NCBI GenBank assembly: GCA_001899285.1
Contig: MKWA01000022.1
Span: 161,729-225,728 of the forward strand
Direction of reading: 5' to 3'
Source of the DNA: Rhizobiales bacterium 64-17
Lineage (GTDB): Bacteria > Pseudomonadota > Alphaproteobacteria > Rhizobiales > Xanthobacteraceae
Length of the DNA: 64,000 nt
Shown here: positions 9,360 to 17,234 of the stretch, piece by piece
How the letters are laid out: each line of letters begins with the position of its first letter
Numbering within the stretch: position 1 is the first letter of the stretch
Notes under the pieces: model-generated
The model's input: the letters and a program-made list of their open reading frames with translations, nothing else
Told to the model about the DNA's origin: nothing
Databases searched by the model: none
Made by a program: the position numbers and the translations under genes

Positions 9360-10475
9360 CTAAAGCGAGCCCCAGACCTCTTCCGCGACCGTGACGCACA
9401 GTTCGAGTTTCTTCTTTTCGATATCCTCGGTCACGCGGTTGCCATGGTGGCTCGACGCGAAGCCGCATTGCGGGCTGAGGCACAGATTCTCTAGCGGCAC
9501 ATATTTTGCCGCTTCGTCGATGCGCCGCTTGAGCAGATCCTTGCTTTCCAGGTCCGGCTCCTTGGAGCTGACCAATCCGAGCACGACAGTTTGCGTTTTC
9601 GGCACGAAGCGCAACGGCTCGAAGCCACCGGCGCGTTCGGTGTCGAATTCCAGGAATAGTCCATCGACATCCGCCTGCCCGAACAGGATCTCGGCGACGG
9701 GCTCGTAGCCGCCCTCGGCCATCCACATGCTGCTGGCGTTGCCGCGGCAGGTGTGCATCGTGATCGTCAGGTCGGCGCGATCTCTGGCGATGCGGTTGAT
9801 GATCGAGACATAGAGCGAGACGAGGGCGTGCGGGTCTTCGCCGTCCTTGCGGATCTGCGCCTGGATGCCGGGATCGCACATGGTCGCGAAGGTGACGTCA
9901 TCGAGCTGCAGATAGGTGCAGCCGGCCGCCTTGAGATCGGCGATCTCGGCGCGATAGCCGGCAACGATGTCGTCCCAGAACGTCGCGATCTCCGGATACG
10001 CCGCCTTGTCGATCACGCTGCGGCCGCCGCGCATGTGCAGATAGGTCGGCGAGGGGACGCAGAATTTCGGCGTCCGCGTCGCGACCGACGCCAGAAAGCG
10101 GAAATGGTCGACCATGATCGGCCGCGTGCGGCGCACTGGGCCGTTGACCACCAGCATGGACGACGTGGTGGCGACGGCGCCGCCCTTGCCCTTGAAACTG
10201 ACGGCATAGTCGCCGTGCGTCCATTCGATGCCGTCGAAGCCTTGCAGGAAATCGACATGCCAGAACGCGCGACGGAATTCGCCGTCGGTGATCCCTTGCA
10301 GGCCGGCGCTTTCCTGCAGCGCAACGGCCTCGCGGATCGCGGTGTCCTCGATCGCGCGCAAGTCCTGCGGCGAAATCCGGCCGGCTTCCGCCTGTTCGCG
10401 CGCATCCTTGAGGCGCTGCGGCCGCAGCAGGCTGCCCACCTGATCGGCGCGGAATGGAGGCTTGCGGGATGTCAT
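9360..10475 (-). CDS. MetE C-terminal-domain-like methyltransferase (cobalamin-independent methionine synthase family)
   Basis: 371 residues, a stand-alone version of the catalytic TIM barrel of cobalamin-independent methionine synthase (YxjG/YxjH-like), lacking the N-terminal half of MetE. Zinc ligands of the family are present: H241 and C243 in MHTCRGN, E276 in FLEFD, and C337 in SPQCGF. Such proteins transfer methyl groups to a thiol, or act on other methylated compounds. The gene sits between two paralogous binding-protein genes inside a transporter operon, 14 bases before the second, so the natural guess is demethylation or methyl transfer involving the imported compound rather than bulk methionine synthesis. 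No signal peptide; cytoplasmic. Confidence 0.82.
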   Translation of the reverse strand: MTSRKPPFRADQVGSLLRPQRLKDAREQAEAGRISPQDLRAIEDTAIREAVALQESAGLQGITDGEFRRAFWHVDFLQGFDGIEWTHGDYAVSFKGKGGAVATTSSMLVVNGPVRRTRPIMVDHFRFLASVATRTPKFCVPSPTYLHMRGGRSVIDKAAYPEIATFWDDIVAGYRAEIADLKAAGCTYLQLDDVTFATMCDPGIQAQIRKDGEDPHALVSLYVSIINRIARDRADLTITMHTCRGNASSMWMAEGGYEPVAEILFGQADVDGLFLEFDTERAGGFEPLRFVPKTQTVVLGLVSSKEPDLESKDLLKRRIDEAAKYVPLENLCLSPQCGFASSHHGNRVTEDIEKKKLELCVTVAEEVWGSL

Positions 10476-10514
10476 CTGGAAACGTGACTCTTCGCCGTTT
10501 GGCCGGCCGGCGGA

Positions 10515-10543
10515 CCGGTCCGTGCTCGGTGAGCACGAACCGG
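10515..10543 (-). terminator. Stem-loop between binding-protein gene and MetE-like gene
   Basis: Inverted repeat CCGGT-n-CGTGCTC / GAGCACG-n-ACCGG with a 3-base loop. The one internal mismatch becomes a U-G wobble only in the minus-strand RNA, fitting transcription of these minus-strand genes. No T-run follows, so it is more likely a 3'-end-stabilising or partial-termination hairpin after the abundant binding-protein message than a full terminator. Confidence 0.55.
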
Positions 10544-10574
10544 CGCCGCTGACAGCCCGGTCTTTGCGTGAGGC

Positions 10575-11759
10575 TTACTTCTTCATCGCCGCAAGGATCG
10601 GATCCTTGACGTTCTCGACCTTGTCGAACTCGACGTTCTTGAGTTCGCCGCCGACCTTCTCGACGCGGCGGATATAGATCGTCTGCACGATGTCGCGGAT
10701 TTCCGGATCAATGGTGATCTTGCCGCGCGGGCTTTCCCACGACATGCCCTTGGCGGCGGCGATCAGCGCATCGCCGTCGGTCTTGCCGCTGGTCTTCTTC
10801 AGCGCCTCGTAGATGAGGTGCATGCCGTCATAACCGCCGACGGCGAAGAAGTTCGGGTTGATGTTGTTGTTGTCTTTGCGGAAGCCGGCCACGAACTCCT
10901 TGTTCAGCTTGGAGTCGTGGTTGTGATCGTAATGCCACGCCGTGATGATGCCGAGCGCGGAGTCGCCCATGTTCTTGAGTGCGTCGTCGCCGGTCAACTC
11001 GCCGGTGCCGTAGATCTTGGTCTTCTTCGGGTCCATGCCGCGCTCGGCGAACGCCTTGGCGATCGCGGCCGGCTGCGCGCCGCCCGGAATGAAGGTGAAC
11101 ACCGACTGCGGATTGAGATCCTTGGCGCGCTGCACGAACGCCGAGAAGTCCGGATTGGCGACCGGCATGCGCACCGAGCCGACGATCTCGCCGCCGGCGG
11201 CCTTGAACGATTTCTGGAAGCCGGCTTCGGCGTCGAGGCCGGGGCCGTAGTCCGAGACCATCGTATAGGCTTTCTTGGCTCCGTCCTTGGTGGCGGCCCA
11301 CTTGCCGAGGGTTTCAGTGACCTGCGACTGGGTCAGCGAGACGCGCGCCGAATACTGCGACTTGGTCATGATCACCGAGGTCGCGGCGTTCATGATCACC
11401 AGGAATTTCTTGGCTTCCTGCGACACGTCGGAGGCAGCCATCGCATTGGGCGTCAGCACGAAGCCGGCGATGATGTCGACCTTGTCGCGGACCACCAGTT
11501 CCTGTGCGAGACGTTTTGCCACATCGGGTGCCGGGCCGCCGGTGTCCTTGCGGATGATCTCGATGGTCTTGCCGGCGACCTTGTCGCCGTGCTGCTTCAT
11601 GTAGAGCTTGATGCCGCCGTCCATCTGGCGCGCGGCGTCGGCGAACTGACCCGAATAGGTCATGATCAAGCCGACTTTCACGGTACCCTGAGCCTGTGCC
11701 GCAGAGATGCCAACCGTGCTGGCCAGCAGGCCGGCGGCGGCGATCCTGAGAAGTGTCAT
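10575..11759 (-). CDS. Periplasmic ligand-binding protein of LIV/HAAT type (system 1, copy B)
   Basis: 394 residues: signal peptide (about 1-23, ending SAAQAQ) then the type I binding fold starting GTVKVGLIMTYSG. The start at 11759 has GGAGG 8 bases upstream. Side-by-side reading with copy A (8167-9345) shows roughly two thirds identical residues over the whole mature protein, with no large gaps. It is preceded by an intrinsic terminator at 11818-11851, so it probably has its own promoter in 11760-11817 and is the first gene of the operon running to 2983. Two receptors for one LivHMGF pore could widen ligand range. Confidence 0.92.
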   Translation of the reverse strand: MTLLRIAAAGLLASTVGISAAQAQGTVKVGLIMTYSGQFADAARQMDGGIKLYMKQHGDKVAGKTIEIIRKDTGGPAPDVAKRLAQELVVRDKVDIIAGFVLTPNAMAASDVSQEAKKFLVIMNAATSVIMTKSQYSARVSLTQSQVTETLGKWAATKDGAKKAYTMVSDYGPGLDAEAGFQKSFKAAGGEIVGSVRMPVANPDFSAFVQRAKDLNPQSVFTFIPGGAQPAAIAKAFAERGMDPKKTKIYGTGELTGDDALKNMGDSALGIITAWHYDHNHDSKLNKEFVAGFRKDNNNINPNFFAVGGYDGMHLIYEALKKTSGKTDGDALIAAAKGMSWESPRGKITIDPEIRDIVQTIYIRRVEKVGGELKNVEFDKVENVKDPILAAMKK

Positions 11760-11817
11760 GCTGTTGTCCTCCCTCGTGGTTTTATTGGTTGGCGGCAGAA
11801 TGCCCGAGCTTCGGCGC

Positions 11818-11851
11818 AAAGAAAAGCGCCGCGGACCAGGGTCCGCGGCGC
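11818..11851 (-). terminator. Intrinsic (Rho-independent) terminator
   Basis: An 11-bp perfect GC-rich stem (11826-11836 with 11841-11851) and 4-base loop, followed on the minus strand by TTTTCTTT. It lies just after the NMT1-like gene and before binding-protein copy B, so it separates the gntR/NMT1-like unit from the transporter operon. Confidence 0.88.
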
Positions 11852-11912
11852 ATCAGACTTTGGTTTGGGCGTCAGGCCGGCAGCGGCCGGCGCGCGTCCC
11901 GCAACGCGGGCT

Positions 11913-12785
11913 TCAGCCCACGCTGACGGTGGCCTGATCGTATTGGCCGGCGCCCATCCCGCCTTCCGGGAAAATCTTGTGGGAGGCGATCCATTCGAAG
12001 GATTCCTCGTAGGTTTCCTTGCTGTAGCTCTCGAACACCAGCCGCTCGCCCGGACCCCAGCGCTTGACGTCCATCTTGGCGTGATAGTGTTCAGGGAATT
12101 CCTTGAGATAGTAGTGCAGATAAAGGTCCGGCCGCAGGTCGAGGTCGCGCTGGGCGCGACGTAGCGCCTTGAAGAACTTGCGCAGATTTTCCGGGTCGGG
12201 GTCGTTGTGGATCATCATCGCGATCATGAAGGTGGTGTCGATGATCTTGCGATAGCCGAGTTGCTCGGCGAAGTAATACGGCCCGCTGAACAGGTTGACG
12301 GCGGGTGAGGAGCCGTCGAGCAGCTTGTCGATGCGCGCGAACAGCATGCCGTCGGCGAAGTTCAGTTTGATCTGGTCGGCCGGCATGTAGGGCTCGAGCG
12401 CCTGCACCGTCGCGTAGTGGCTGCCGGACTGATAGCCGACCGAGATCGGCACGCCGGCGAGGTCTTCCGGCCGTTTGATCTTGGAATCCGGGTGCACGAA
12501 AATGCCGGCTGGCGCCACCGAATAAACGTCGCGCGACATGCGGCCGTGGCCGTTCGAGGCGGCAACATTGACGGTCCAGTGGCAGGCGCAGCTCACGTCG
12601 GCGGTGCGGCCTTTCTCGAACGACTGGAACGCGCCGACCTTGTCGCCCTTGTTGTGGTGCTTGCCGTCGCTGGAGCGCACCAACTCGCGGAATTCGTAAT
12701 CCAGACCTTCGTCGGTGAAATAGCCCTTCTCGTGGGCAACCCACTCCTGGAGGCGGAAGTGCGGCTCGATGATGAATTTGCTCAT
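11913..12785 (-). CDS. NMT1/ThiY-like periplasmic-binding-fold protein without signal peptide
   Basis: 290 residues resembling the NMT1/SsuA-type solute-binding fold (MSKFIIEPHFRLQEWVAHEKGYFTDEGLDYEF at the start; LAGVPISVGYQSGSHYATVQALE in the middle). Unlike the other binding proteins in this window it begins directly with the fold and has no Sec or lipoprotein signal, so it should remain in the cytoplasm. THI5-type enzymes use the same fold, but their Cys cluster is not seen; a CACHW sequence occurs near residue 68. The start at 12785 has GAGGAGAGG upstream. It follows the GntR gene by 38 bases and is closed by the terminator at 11818-11851, so gntR and this gene form a two-gene unit. Function unknown: cytoplasmic ligand-binding partner or enzyme. 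Confidence 0.7.
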   Translation of the reverse strand: MSKFIIEPHFRLQEWVAHEKGYFTDEGLDYEFRELVRSSDGKHHNKGDKVGAFQSFEKGRTADVSCACHWTVNVAASNGHGRMSRDVYSVAPAGIFVHPDSKIKRPEDLAGVPISVGYQSGSHYATVQALEPYMPADQIKLNFADGMLFARIDKLLDGSSPAVNLFSGPYYFAEQLGYRKIIDTTFMIAMMIHNDPDPENLRKFFKALRRAQRDLDLRPDLYLHYYLKEFPEHYHAKMDVKRWGPGERLVFESYSKETYEESFEWIASHKIFPEGGMGAGQYDQATVSVG

Positions 12786-12823
12786 GTTTCCTCTCCTCTG
12801 TTTGTTGTTCGCGGTCGTTTCAG

Positions 12824-13633
12824 TCAGCAGCAGGAATGACCTGCGGCATTAGGGGAATCGTGCTCGGAGACGCGCCGGTCGCGGATCATCCGCACATGGT
12901 CGTCCATCAGCGCGCGGGCGGCGGTGCGGTCGCCGCGCTCGATCAGGTCCGCGAGTTGGGTGTGGATATCGAGGATGTGCTCGGCGAGCGCGCGTGTCGC
13001 GGTGCGATTGCGGCTCGGCCACGAGACGTGTTCGAGCGAGATGAGCTGCACCACCAGCACGCGGTTGTGCGAGGCTTCCGCGACAGCAAGGTGGAAGTCG
13101 CGCGACAGGCGGGTGAAGCGGTCAAGGTCGTCCATTTCCCTGCGGGCGTCGTCGAGCAACTGGCGCAGACGCGCGATATCAACCTGCGTGGCGTTCTCGG
13201 CGGCGAGTTCAGCCGCGAGCGTTTCGACCGCACGCTGCGCGTCCATGATCTCGGCGGTGGATACGCCGGTGAGGTCGAGTTGCACGGCGAGCGCTTCCGC
13301 GAACAGCCGGGGATTGCCGCGAGCAATGCGCGCGCCGCCGCCCTTGCCCATGCGGATTTCGACGATGCCGAGCGCTTCGAGCGTGCGCAACGCGTCGCGC
13401 GCAACAATGCGGCTGACGCCGAACCGCGCTGACAGATCCTTTTCGGTGCCGAGGAAATCACCCGGTGCGAGGCGACGGCTGAATACCGCTTCGCGCACGT
13501 CGGCGACGATCTGCGACGAGAGCGAGGCCGCCCGGCCCGGCAGGATGATCCGGTCAAGGCTCGCCCGTTCGCTCGTCGGCCCGTTTGTCGGCGCCCAAGT
13601 GGCACGCATCCGCCGTGCTCCCGCAGGTGACAC
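12824..13633 (-). CDS. GntR-family transcriptional regulator, FCD (FadR) subfamily
   Basis: 269 residues. N-terminal winged helix (about 35-110) with the recognition-helix region LSARFGVSRIVARDALRTLEALGIVEI, then an all-helical FCD effector domain (about 125-250) with DFHLAVAEASHN and later histidines that usually hold a metal and a carboxylate ligand. Regulators of this class repress transport and catabolic genes for organic acids and are released by the ligand. A 15-bp palindrome lies within the spacer of a candidate promoter just upstream, so self-repression is likely. M9 (13609) is an alternative start. The last residues (HSCC) are unusual but unremarkable. Confidence 0.88.
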   Translation of the reverse strand: MSPAGARRMRATWAPTNGPTSERASLDRIILPGRAASLSSQIVADVREAVFSRRLAPGDFLGTEKDLSARFGVSRIVARDALRTLEALGIVEIRMGKGGGARIARGNPRLFAEALAVQLDLTGVSTAEIMDAQRAVETLAAELAAENATQVDIARLRQLLDDARREMDDLDRFTRLSRDFHLAVAEASHNRVLVVQLISLEHVSWPSRNRTATRALAEHILDIHTQLADLIERGDRTAARALMDDHVRMIRDRRVSEHDSPNAAGHSCC

Positions 13634-13954
13634 GGGAAGACTAGCGCGGCGGATAAAATAGTAAAGATATCATCTTTTGAAAACCGTATTGCACTGCAAA
13701 AGAAAATGCCGGCCGGGAAAAGGGAGAAACGAGCAGGAAAAGAAAAGGGCGGGCCTGAAAATGAAGAGAGGGCGATTAAAGGTCGGGACGGCGCGGGCTT
13801 TTCGGTGAGACGGGCCGTCGGACTGACAGGGCGGTCCAACGCGAAGGGTGCTGTTGATTTTACGGGGCCTGTCCAGCGCAGACTTCGACAACAGCGAAAC
13901 GGCATTGCGTGGATCGCGAATTGCGCGGCGCTCTGGGGGCGATAAAGCTCGCCC
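13634..13954. other. Divergent intergenic region, gntR / tauE-like gene
   Basis: No gene is seen here. It holds the gntR promoter and palindrome (13655-13683), a TATTGCACTGCAA element (13687-13699) repeated at 55602, a purine-rich stretch on the plus strand (about 13698-13790), and a 6-bp stem-loop (GGGCGA-6-TCGCCC, 13937-13954) that ends exactly at the tauE-like ATG. Confidence 0.6.
13655..13683 (-). promoter_or_regulatory. Candidate gntR promoter with operator palindrome in the spacer
   Basis: On the minus strand TTTTCA (13678-13683), a 17-base spacer and TATTTT (13655-13660). The spacer holds a perfect inverted repeat AAAGAT-3-ATCTTT (13663-13677). A palindrome between -35 and -10 is classic repressor geometry, about 30 bases before the gntR start. 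Read by eye; no transcript evidence. Confidence 0.55.
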
Positions 13955-14689
13955 ATGGATTCGTCCCTGCTGCCGATCGTCGCGATCTTCATCCTCGCCG
14001 GTTTCGTCAAAGGTGTGGTCGGCCTTGGTCTGCCGACCGTGTCGATCGCGCTGCTGAGCGTGGTGATGATGCCGGCGCAGGCGGCGGCGCTGCTGATCGT
14101 GCCGTCCTTTGTCACCAATGTCTGGCAGGCGTTTGGCCGCCGTGCGTTGCTGCTGCTGCGCCGGCTCGGCGCGATGCTGGCGACCATGGTCGCCGGCACG
14201 CTGCTTGGCGGCTGGTGGCTGCCGATCGACAATTCCGGTCGCGCCAGCATGGCGCTCGGCGTGATGCTGATCCTCTATGCGCTGATCGGGCTGCTGCTGC
14301 CGCGCTTTCATGTCAGCCGCCGGCAGGAAATCTGGTTGGCGGCACCGGTCGGTCTTGCCACCGGCCTTGTCACCGCGATGACCGGCGTGCTGGTGATCCC
14401 CGTGGTGCCCTATCTGCAGGCGCTCGATCTCGAGCGCGACGATCTGGTGCAGGCGCTCGGGATCACCTTCACCGTCTCGACCGTGGCACTGGCGGCGGTG
14501 TTGATCGGCCAGCATCAGCTTTCGGCCGGCGTCGCCGGACCGTCGCTCGCCGCGTTGGTTGCCGCGGTGGCCGGCATGGTGGCGGGGCAGGAGGTGCGCA
14601 AGCGGATTGATCCGGCGCAATTCCGCATCTGGTTCTTCATCGCGCTCTTGGCGCTCGGCGCGCATCTGCTGCTGCACGGCCTGCTCTGA
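13955..14689 (+). CDS. TauE/SafE-family anion exporter
   Basis: 244 residues, almost entirely hydrophobic with about eight transmembrane segments arranged as two related halves, each opening with a GFVKGVVGLG or GLATGLVTAMTG glycine-rich stretch, the hallmark of the sulfite exporter TauE/SafE family. Members move organosulfonates, sulfite or other small organic anions across the inner membrane. It is divergent from gntR, which might control both sides. The ATG is preceded by a stem-loop that would mask the only G-rich ribosome-binding candidate. Confidence 0.85.
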   Translation: MDSSLLPIVAIFILAGFVKGVVGLGLPTVSIALLSVVMMPAQAAALLIVPSFVTNVWQAFGRRALLLLRRLGAMLATMVAGTLLGGWWLPIDNSGRASMALGVMLILYALIGLLLPRFHVSRRQEIWLAAPVGLATGLVTAMTGVLVIPVVPYLQALDLERDDLVQALGITFTVSTVALAAVLIGQHQLSAGVAGPSLAALVAAVAGMVAGQEVRKRIDPAQFRIWFFIALLALGAHLLLHGLL

Positions 14690-14779
14690 CCGCACGCCCG
14701 CATGCGGTGGACGCGGCTCTCCATGCGAAATCCATGTGCTAGGCTCGGCTGGTCAGTGAACCAAACCCGGACGGCCGTG

Positions 14780-15634
14780 ATGAAGATTGTCGATCTCTCC
14801 CATGTGATGAACGTGCATACGCCCGGCTGGGTCGGTTATGCCGGCAACAAGATGTATTACGCGCAAAATCTGCAGACGGTCCGGATCGTCGCGCAGCGGA
14901 TCGACACGGCGCTGCATGTCGGCACGCATTTCGATGGCGCGATGCATGCGACCGACAATCCGACCGGCGACATGGCGCATCTCCCGCTCGACTATCTGTG
15001 CAATCGCGGCGTCGTCGTCGACATCTCCAAACACATGCACGACTGGGCGGTGATCACGCCGGAGATCATCGAAAGCGCCGGCGCGGATATCCGCGAGGGC
15101 GATATCCTGATTCTGCACACCGGCTGGCACAAGCACTATGAAGGGCAGCCGCAGCAGGATCTGGTGCGCTACTTCTGCTATCACCCCGGCCCGAGCCTCG
15201 ACACGCTGCAATGGATGCTCAAGAAGAAGATAAGGTGGTGGGGCATGGATACCGGCTCCTGCGACCACGCGATGAATACCTCGATCCGCTATATGCGGCC
15301 CGATCTCGCCGAGGAGTTCACCAAGAAGCATGGCAAAACGCCAGGCGAGTTCTTCGGCACGTTCCATTACACGCACAAGCGGTCGGGCCGGAAAGTCTCC
15401 GCCGACGTGTTCCCGTTCCACAACTGGGGTTTTCAGGAAGGCTTGCTGCACGCCGAGAATATCGGCGGCGACATCGAACTGATGCTCAACAAGCGCTGCC
15501 TGATCGGCGCGTTCCCGTGGCGCTATGAAGGGCTCGAAAGCTGCCCGTGCCGCATCGTCTGCTTCGAGGATGCGGGCGAATCCGTCGAGGCGGTCGGTGA
15601 TGCGGCGCGGGCGATCCTGTCGCCGCGCCGCTGA
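14780..15634 (+). CDS. Cyclase-family (kynurenine-formamidase-like) metal hydrolase
   Basis: 284 residues. Carries the cyclase-family metal motif as HVGTHFDGAMH: H46, H50, D52 and H56, with Gly-Ala where most relatives have a Pro before the last His. A second conserved stretch, WWGMDTGSCDHAMNT, lies near 154-168. Relatives hydrolyse N-formylkynurenine, isatin or cyclic amide/imide substrates. No signal peptide. The start ATG at 14780 begins at the conserved MKIVDLSH; GTG at 14777 is adjacent. It lies 90 bases after the TauE-like gene, same strand, so hydrolysis product export is possible. It converges with the ABC ATPase at 15650. Confidence 0.85.
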   Translation: MKIVDLSHVMNVHTPGWVGYAGNKMYYAQNLQTVRIVAQRIDTALHVGTHFDGAMHATDNPTGDMAHLPLDYLCNRGVVVDISKHMHDWAVITPEIIESAGADIREGDILILHTGWHKHYEGQPQQDLVRYFCYHPGPSLDTLQWMLKKKIRWWGMDTGSCDHAMNTSIRYMRPDLAEEFTKKHGKTPGEFFGTFHYTHKRSGRKVSADVFPFHNWGFQEGLLHAENIGGDIELMLNKRCLIGAFPWRYEGLESCPCRIVCFEDAGESVEAVGDAARAILSPRR

Positions 15635-15649
15635 ACCCGTCTCGTGACA

Positions 15650-16459
15650 TTACGGCGCGCGGATCAGCCGCGCGTCGGGACTGTTGCTTTGCAAGGTGGC
15701 CTGGATCGCCTCGCGCAGCAGGCCGTAGTCCTCCGGCTTCCATTGCGCGACGTGAATATCGGCGAGCAGCTTCGCCGATTTGCCGAACACGACGATGCGG
15801 TCGCCGACGGCGATCGCTTCCTCTAGCTGGTGCGTGATCAGGATCGCGGTGCTGCCGCATTCGCGCGCCAACGCGAGGAAGGTGCTGCGCAATTCCGCCG
15901 CCGTCACCTCGTCGAGATGCCCAAACGCTTCGTCGGCCAGCAGGATATCCGGCTGCAGCACGAAGGCGCGGGCGATGGCGACGCGCTGGCGCATGCCGCC
16001 GGACAGTTCGTGCGGATAGGCATTGGCGAAGTTTTCGAGGCCGAGGCGCTTGAGCCAGTGCATCGCGCGCTCGCGCTGGATCTTTTCGTCGACGCCCATC
16101 AGCTCCAATGGCAGGCGGGCGTTGTCGTAGCTGGTGCGCCACGGCAACAACCGGTCCTGCTGGAACACGGTCGCCATCTTGCCGCGGAAGGCATCGAAGT
16201 CGGCGTAAGGCGTCTTGCCGTTGATGCGGATCGCGCCCTCGCTCGGCTGTTCGAGGCCGATCATCATGTCGAAGAAGGTCGATTTGCCGCAGCCGGTCTG
16301 ACCGACAATGGCGACCACTTCGCGCGGTGCGATGTGCAGGCTCAACCGGTCGATGGCGACCACCGATTGCCCGGTGGTCGCCTGCCGGAACACCTTGCGC
16401 AGGTTCTCGACCTCGATGGCGGTCGGCTCGCTCTTGGTTGTGCTCATGGTTGCGTTCAT
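15650..16459 (-). CDS. ABC transporter ATPase, SsuB/TauB type (system A)
   Basis: 269 residues. Walker A GQTGCGKST near 54-62, Q-loop in VFQQDRLLPW, signature LSGGMRQRV, and Walker B ILLADEAFGHLD, in which the usual Pro after Glu is Ala. This spacing is that of SsuB/TauB/NMT1-type importers. Start at 16459 gives a 4-base ATGA overlap with the permease stop; an internal ATG at 16447 is the alternative. The last gene of a three-gene operon with 16456-17229 and 17235-18230. Confidence 0.92.
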   Translation of the reverse strand: MNATMSTTKSEPTAIEVENLRKVFRQATTGQSVVAIDRLSLHIAPREVVAIVGQTGCGKSTFFDMMIGLEQPSEGAIRINGKTPYADFDAFRGKMATVFQQDRLLPWRTSYDNARLPLELMGVDEKIQRERAMHWLKRLGLENFANAYPHELSGGMRQRVAIARAFVLQPDILLADEAFGHLDEVTAAELRSTFLALARECGSTAILITHQLEEAIAVGDRIVVFGKSAKLLADIHVAQWKPEDYGLLREAIQATLQSNSPDARLIRAP

Positions 16460-17229
16460 GCGCGCCACCGCAGCACGCGCGCCTCGAACCGCACCAGCAG
16501 TGCTTCCAAAAGGAACAGAAGCACCACCAATACCAGCGTCCACGCGAACACGTCGGCGACCGAGAACAGTTCCTGCGCCACCGCGAGCTGATGGCCGATG
16601 CCGGTGACGGCGCCGACCAGCTCGGCGATGGTAACGACGCGGATCGCCAGACTGAGATTGATCTTCCAGCTGGTGATCAGGCTCGGCAGGATCGCTGGAA
16701 ACATCAGCTTGGTGAAATACTGAAACGCCGTCGGTCGGAACGAGCGCATCATGCCGCGCAGATCTTTCGATACGCCGCGCATGGCATCGAGCGCATCGAC
16801 CAGAAACACCGGTCCGCACACCGCGATCAGCACGAAGGCGATGCGGAATTCGACGCCGCGGAACCACAGTACCGCGAACAGGATCCACGACACGACCGGC
16901 ACCGCCATCAGGATGCGGACCAGTGGGTGCAGATAGTTTTCCAGGCTCGGCGAGCGGTACATGCCCATGGCGATGACGACGCCGCCGACGAACGACAGCA
17001 CCAGCGCGCCGATCACCCGCGCCAGCGTGACGATCACGTCGAGCGGCGTGATCTTCATCAGGCTTTCCCCGATTCGCACGAAACTCGGGATCGCGAATGG
17101 CGGGATGCCGAGCGATGGCGAGAGCCGGGACATGATCTCCCACAGCACGCAGAAGATCACGATCGAGACGAATGCCTGACGGGGAAAACGCCCCGTCAGC
17201 TCGTTCGCGTGAGCTTGGTCGGAGAGCAT
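16456..17229 (-). CDS. ABC transporter permease, SsuC/TauC type (system A)
   Basis: 257 residues with about six transmembrane helices and the binding-protein-dependent transport EAA loop (MRGVSKDLRGMMRSFRPTAFQYFTKLMFPAILPSLITSWKINLSLAI region, about 150-195). It forms the inner-membrane channel as a homodimer. It begins 5 bases after the binding-protein gene ends and overlaps the ATPase gene by 4 bases. Confidence 0.9.
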   Translation of the reverse strand: MLSDQAHANELTGRFPRQAFVSIVIFCVLWEIMSRLSPSLGIPPFAIPSFVRIGESLMKITPLDVIVTLARVIGALVLSFVGGVVIAMGMYRSPSLENYLHPLVRILMAVPVVSWILFAVLWFRGVEFRIAFVLIAVCGPVFLVDALDAMRGVSKDLRGMMRSFRPTAFQYFTKLMFPAILPSLITSWKINLSLAIRVVTIAELVGAVTGIGHQLAVAQELFSVADVFAWTLVLVVLLFLLEALLVRFEARVLRWRA

Positions 17230-17234
17230 CGGCG

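Noticed and set aside
11913..12785. THI5-type pyrimidine synthase
   Set aside because: The characteristic Cys-rich motif of THI5 was not found, so only fold-level similarity is claimed.
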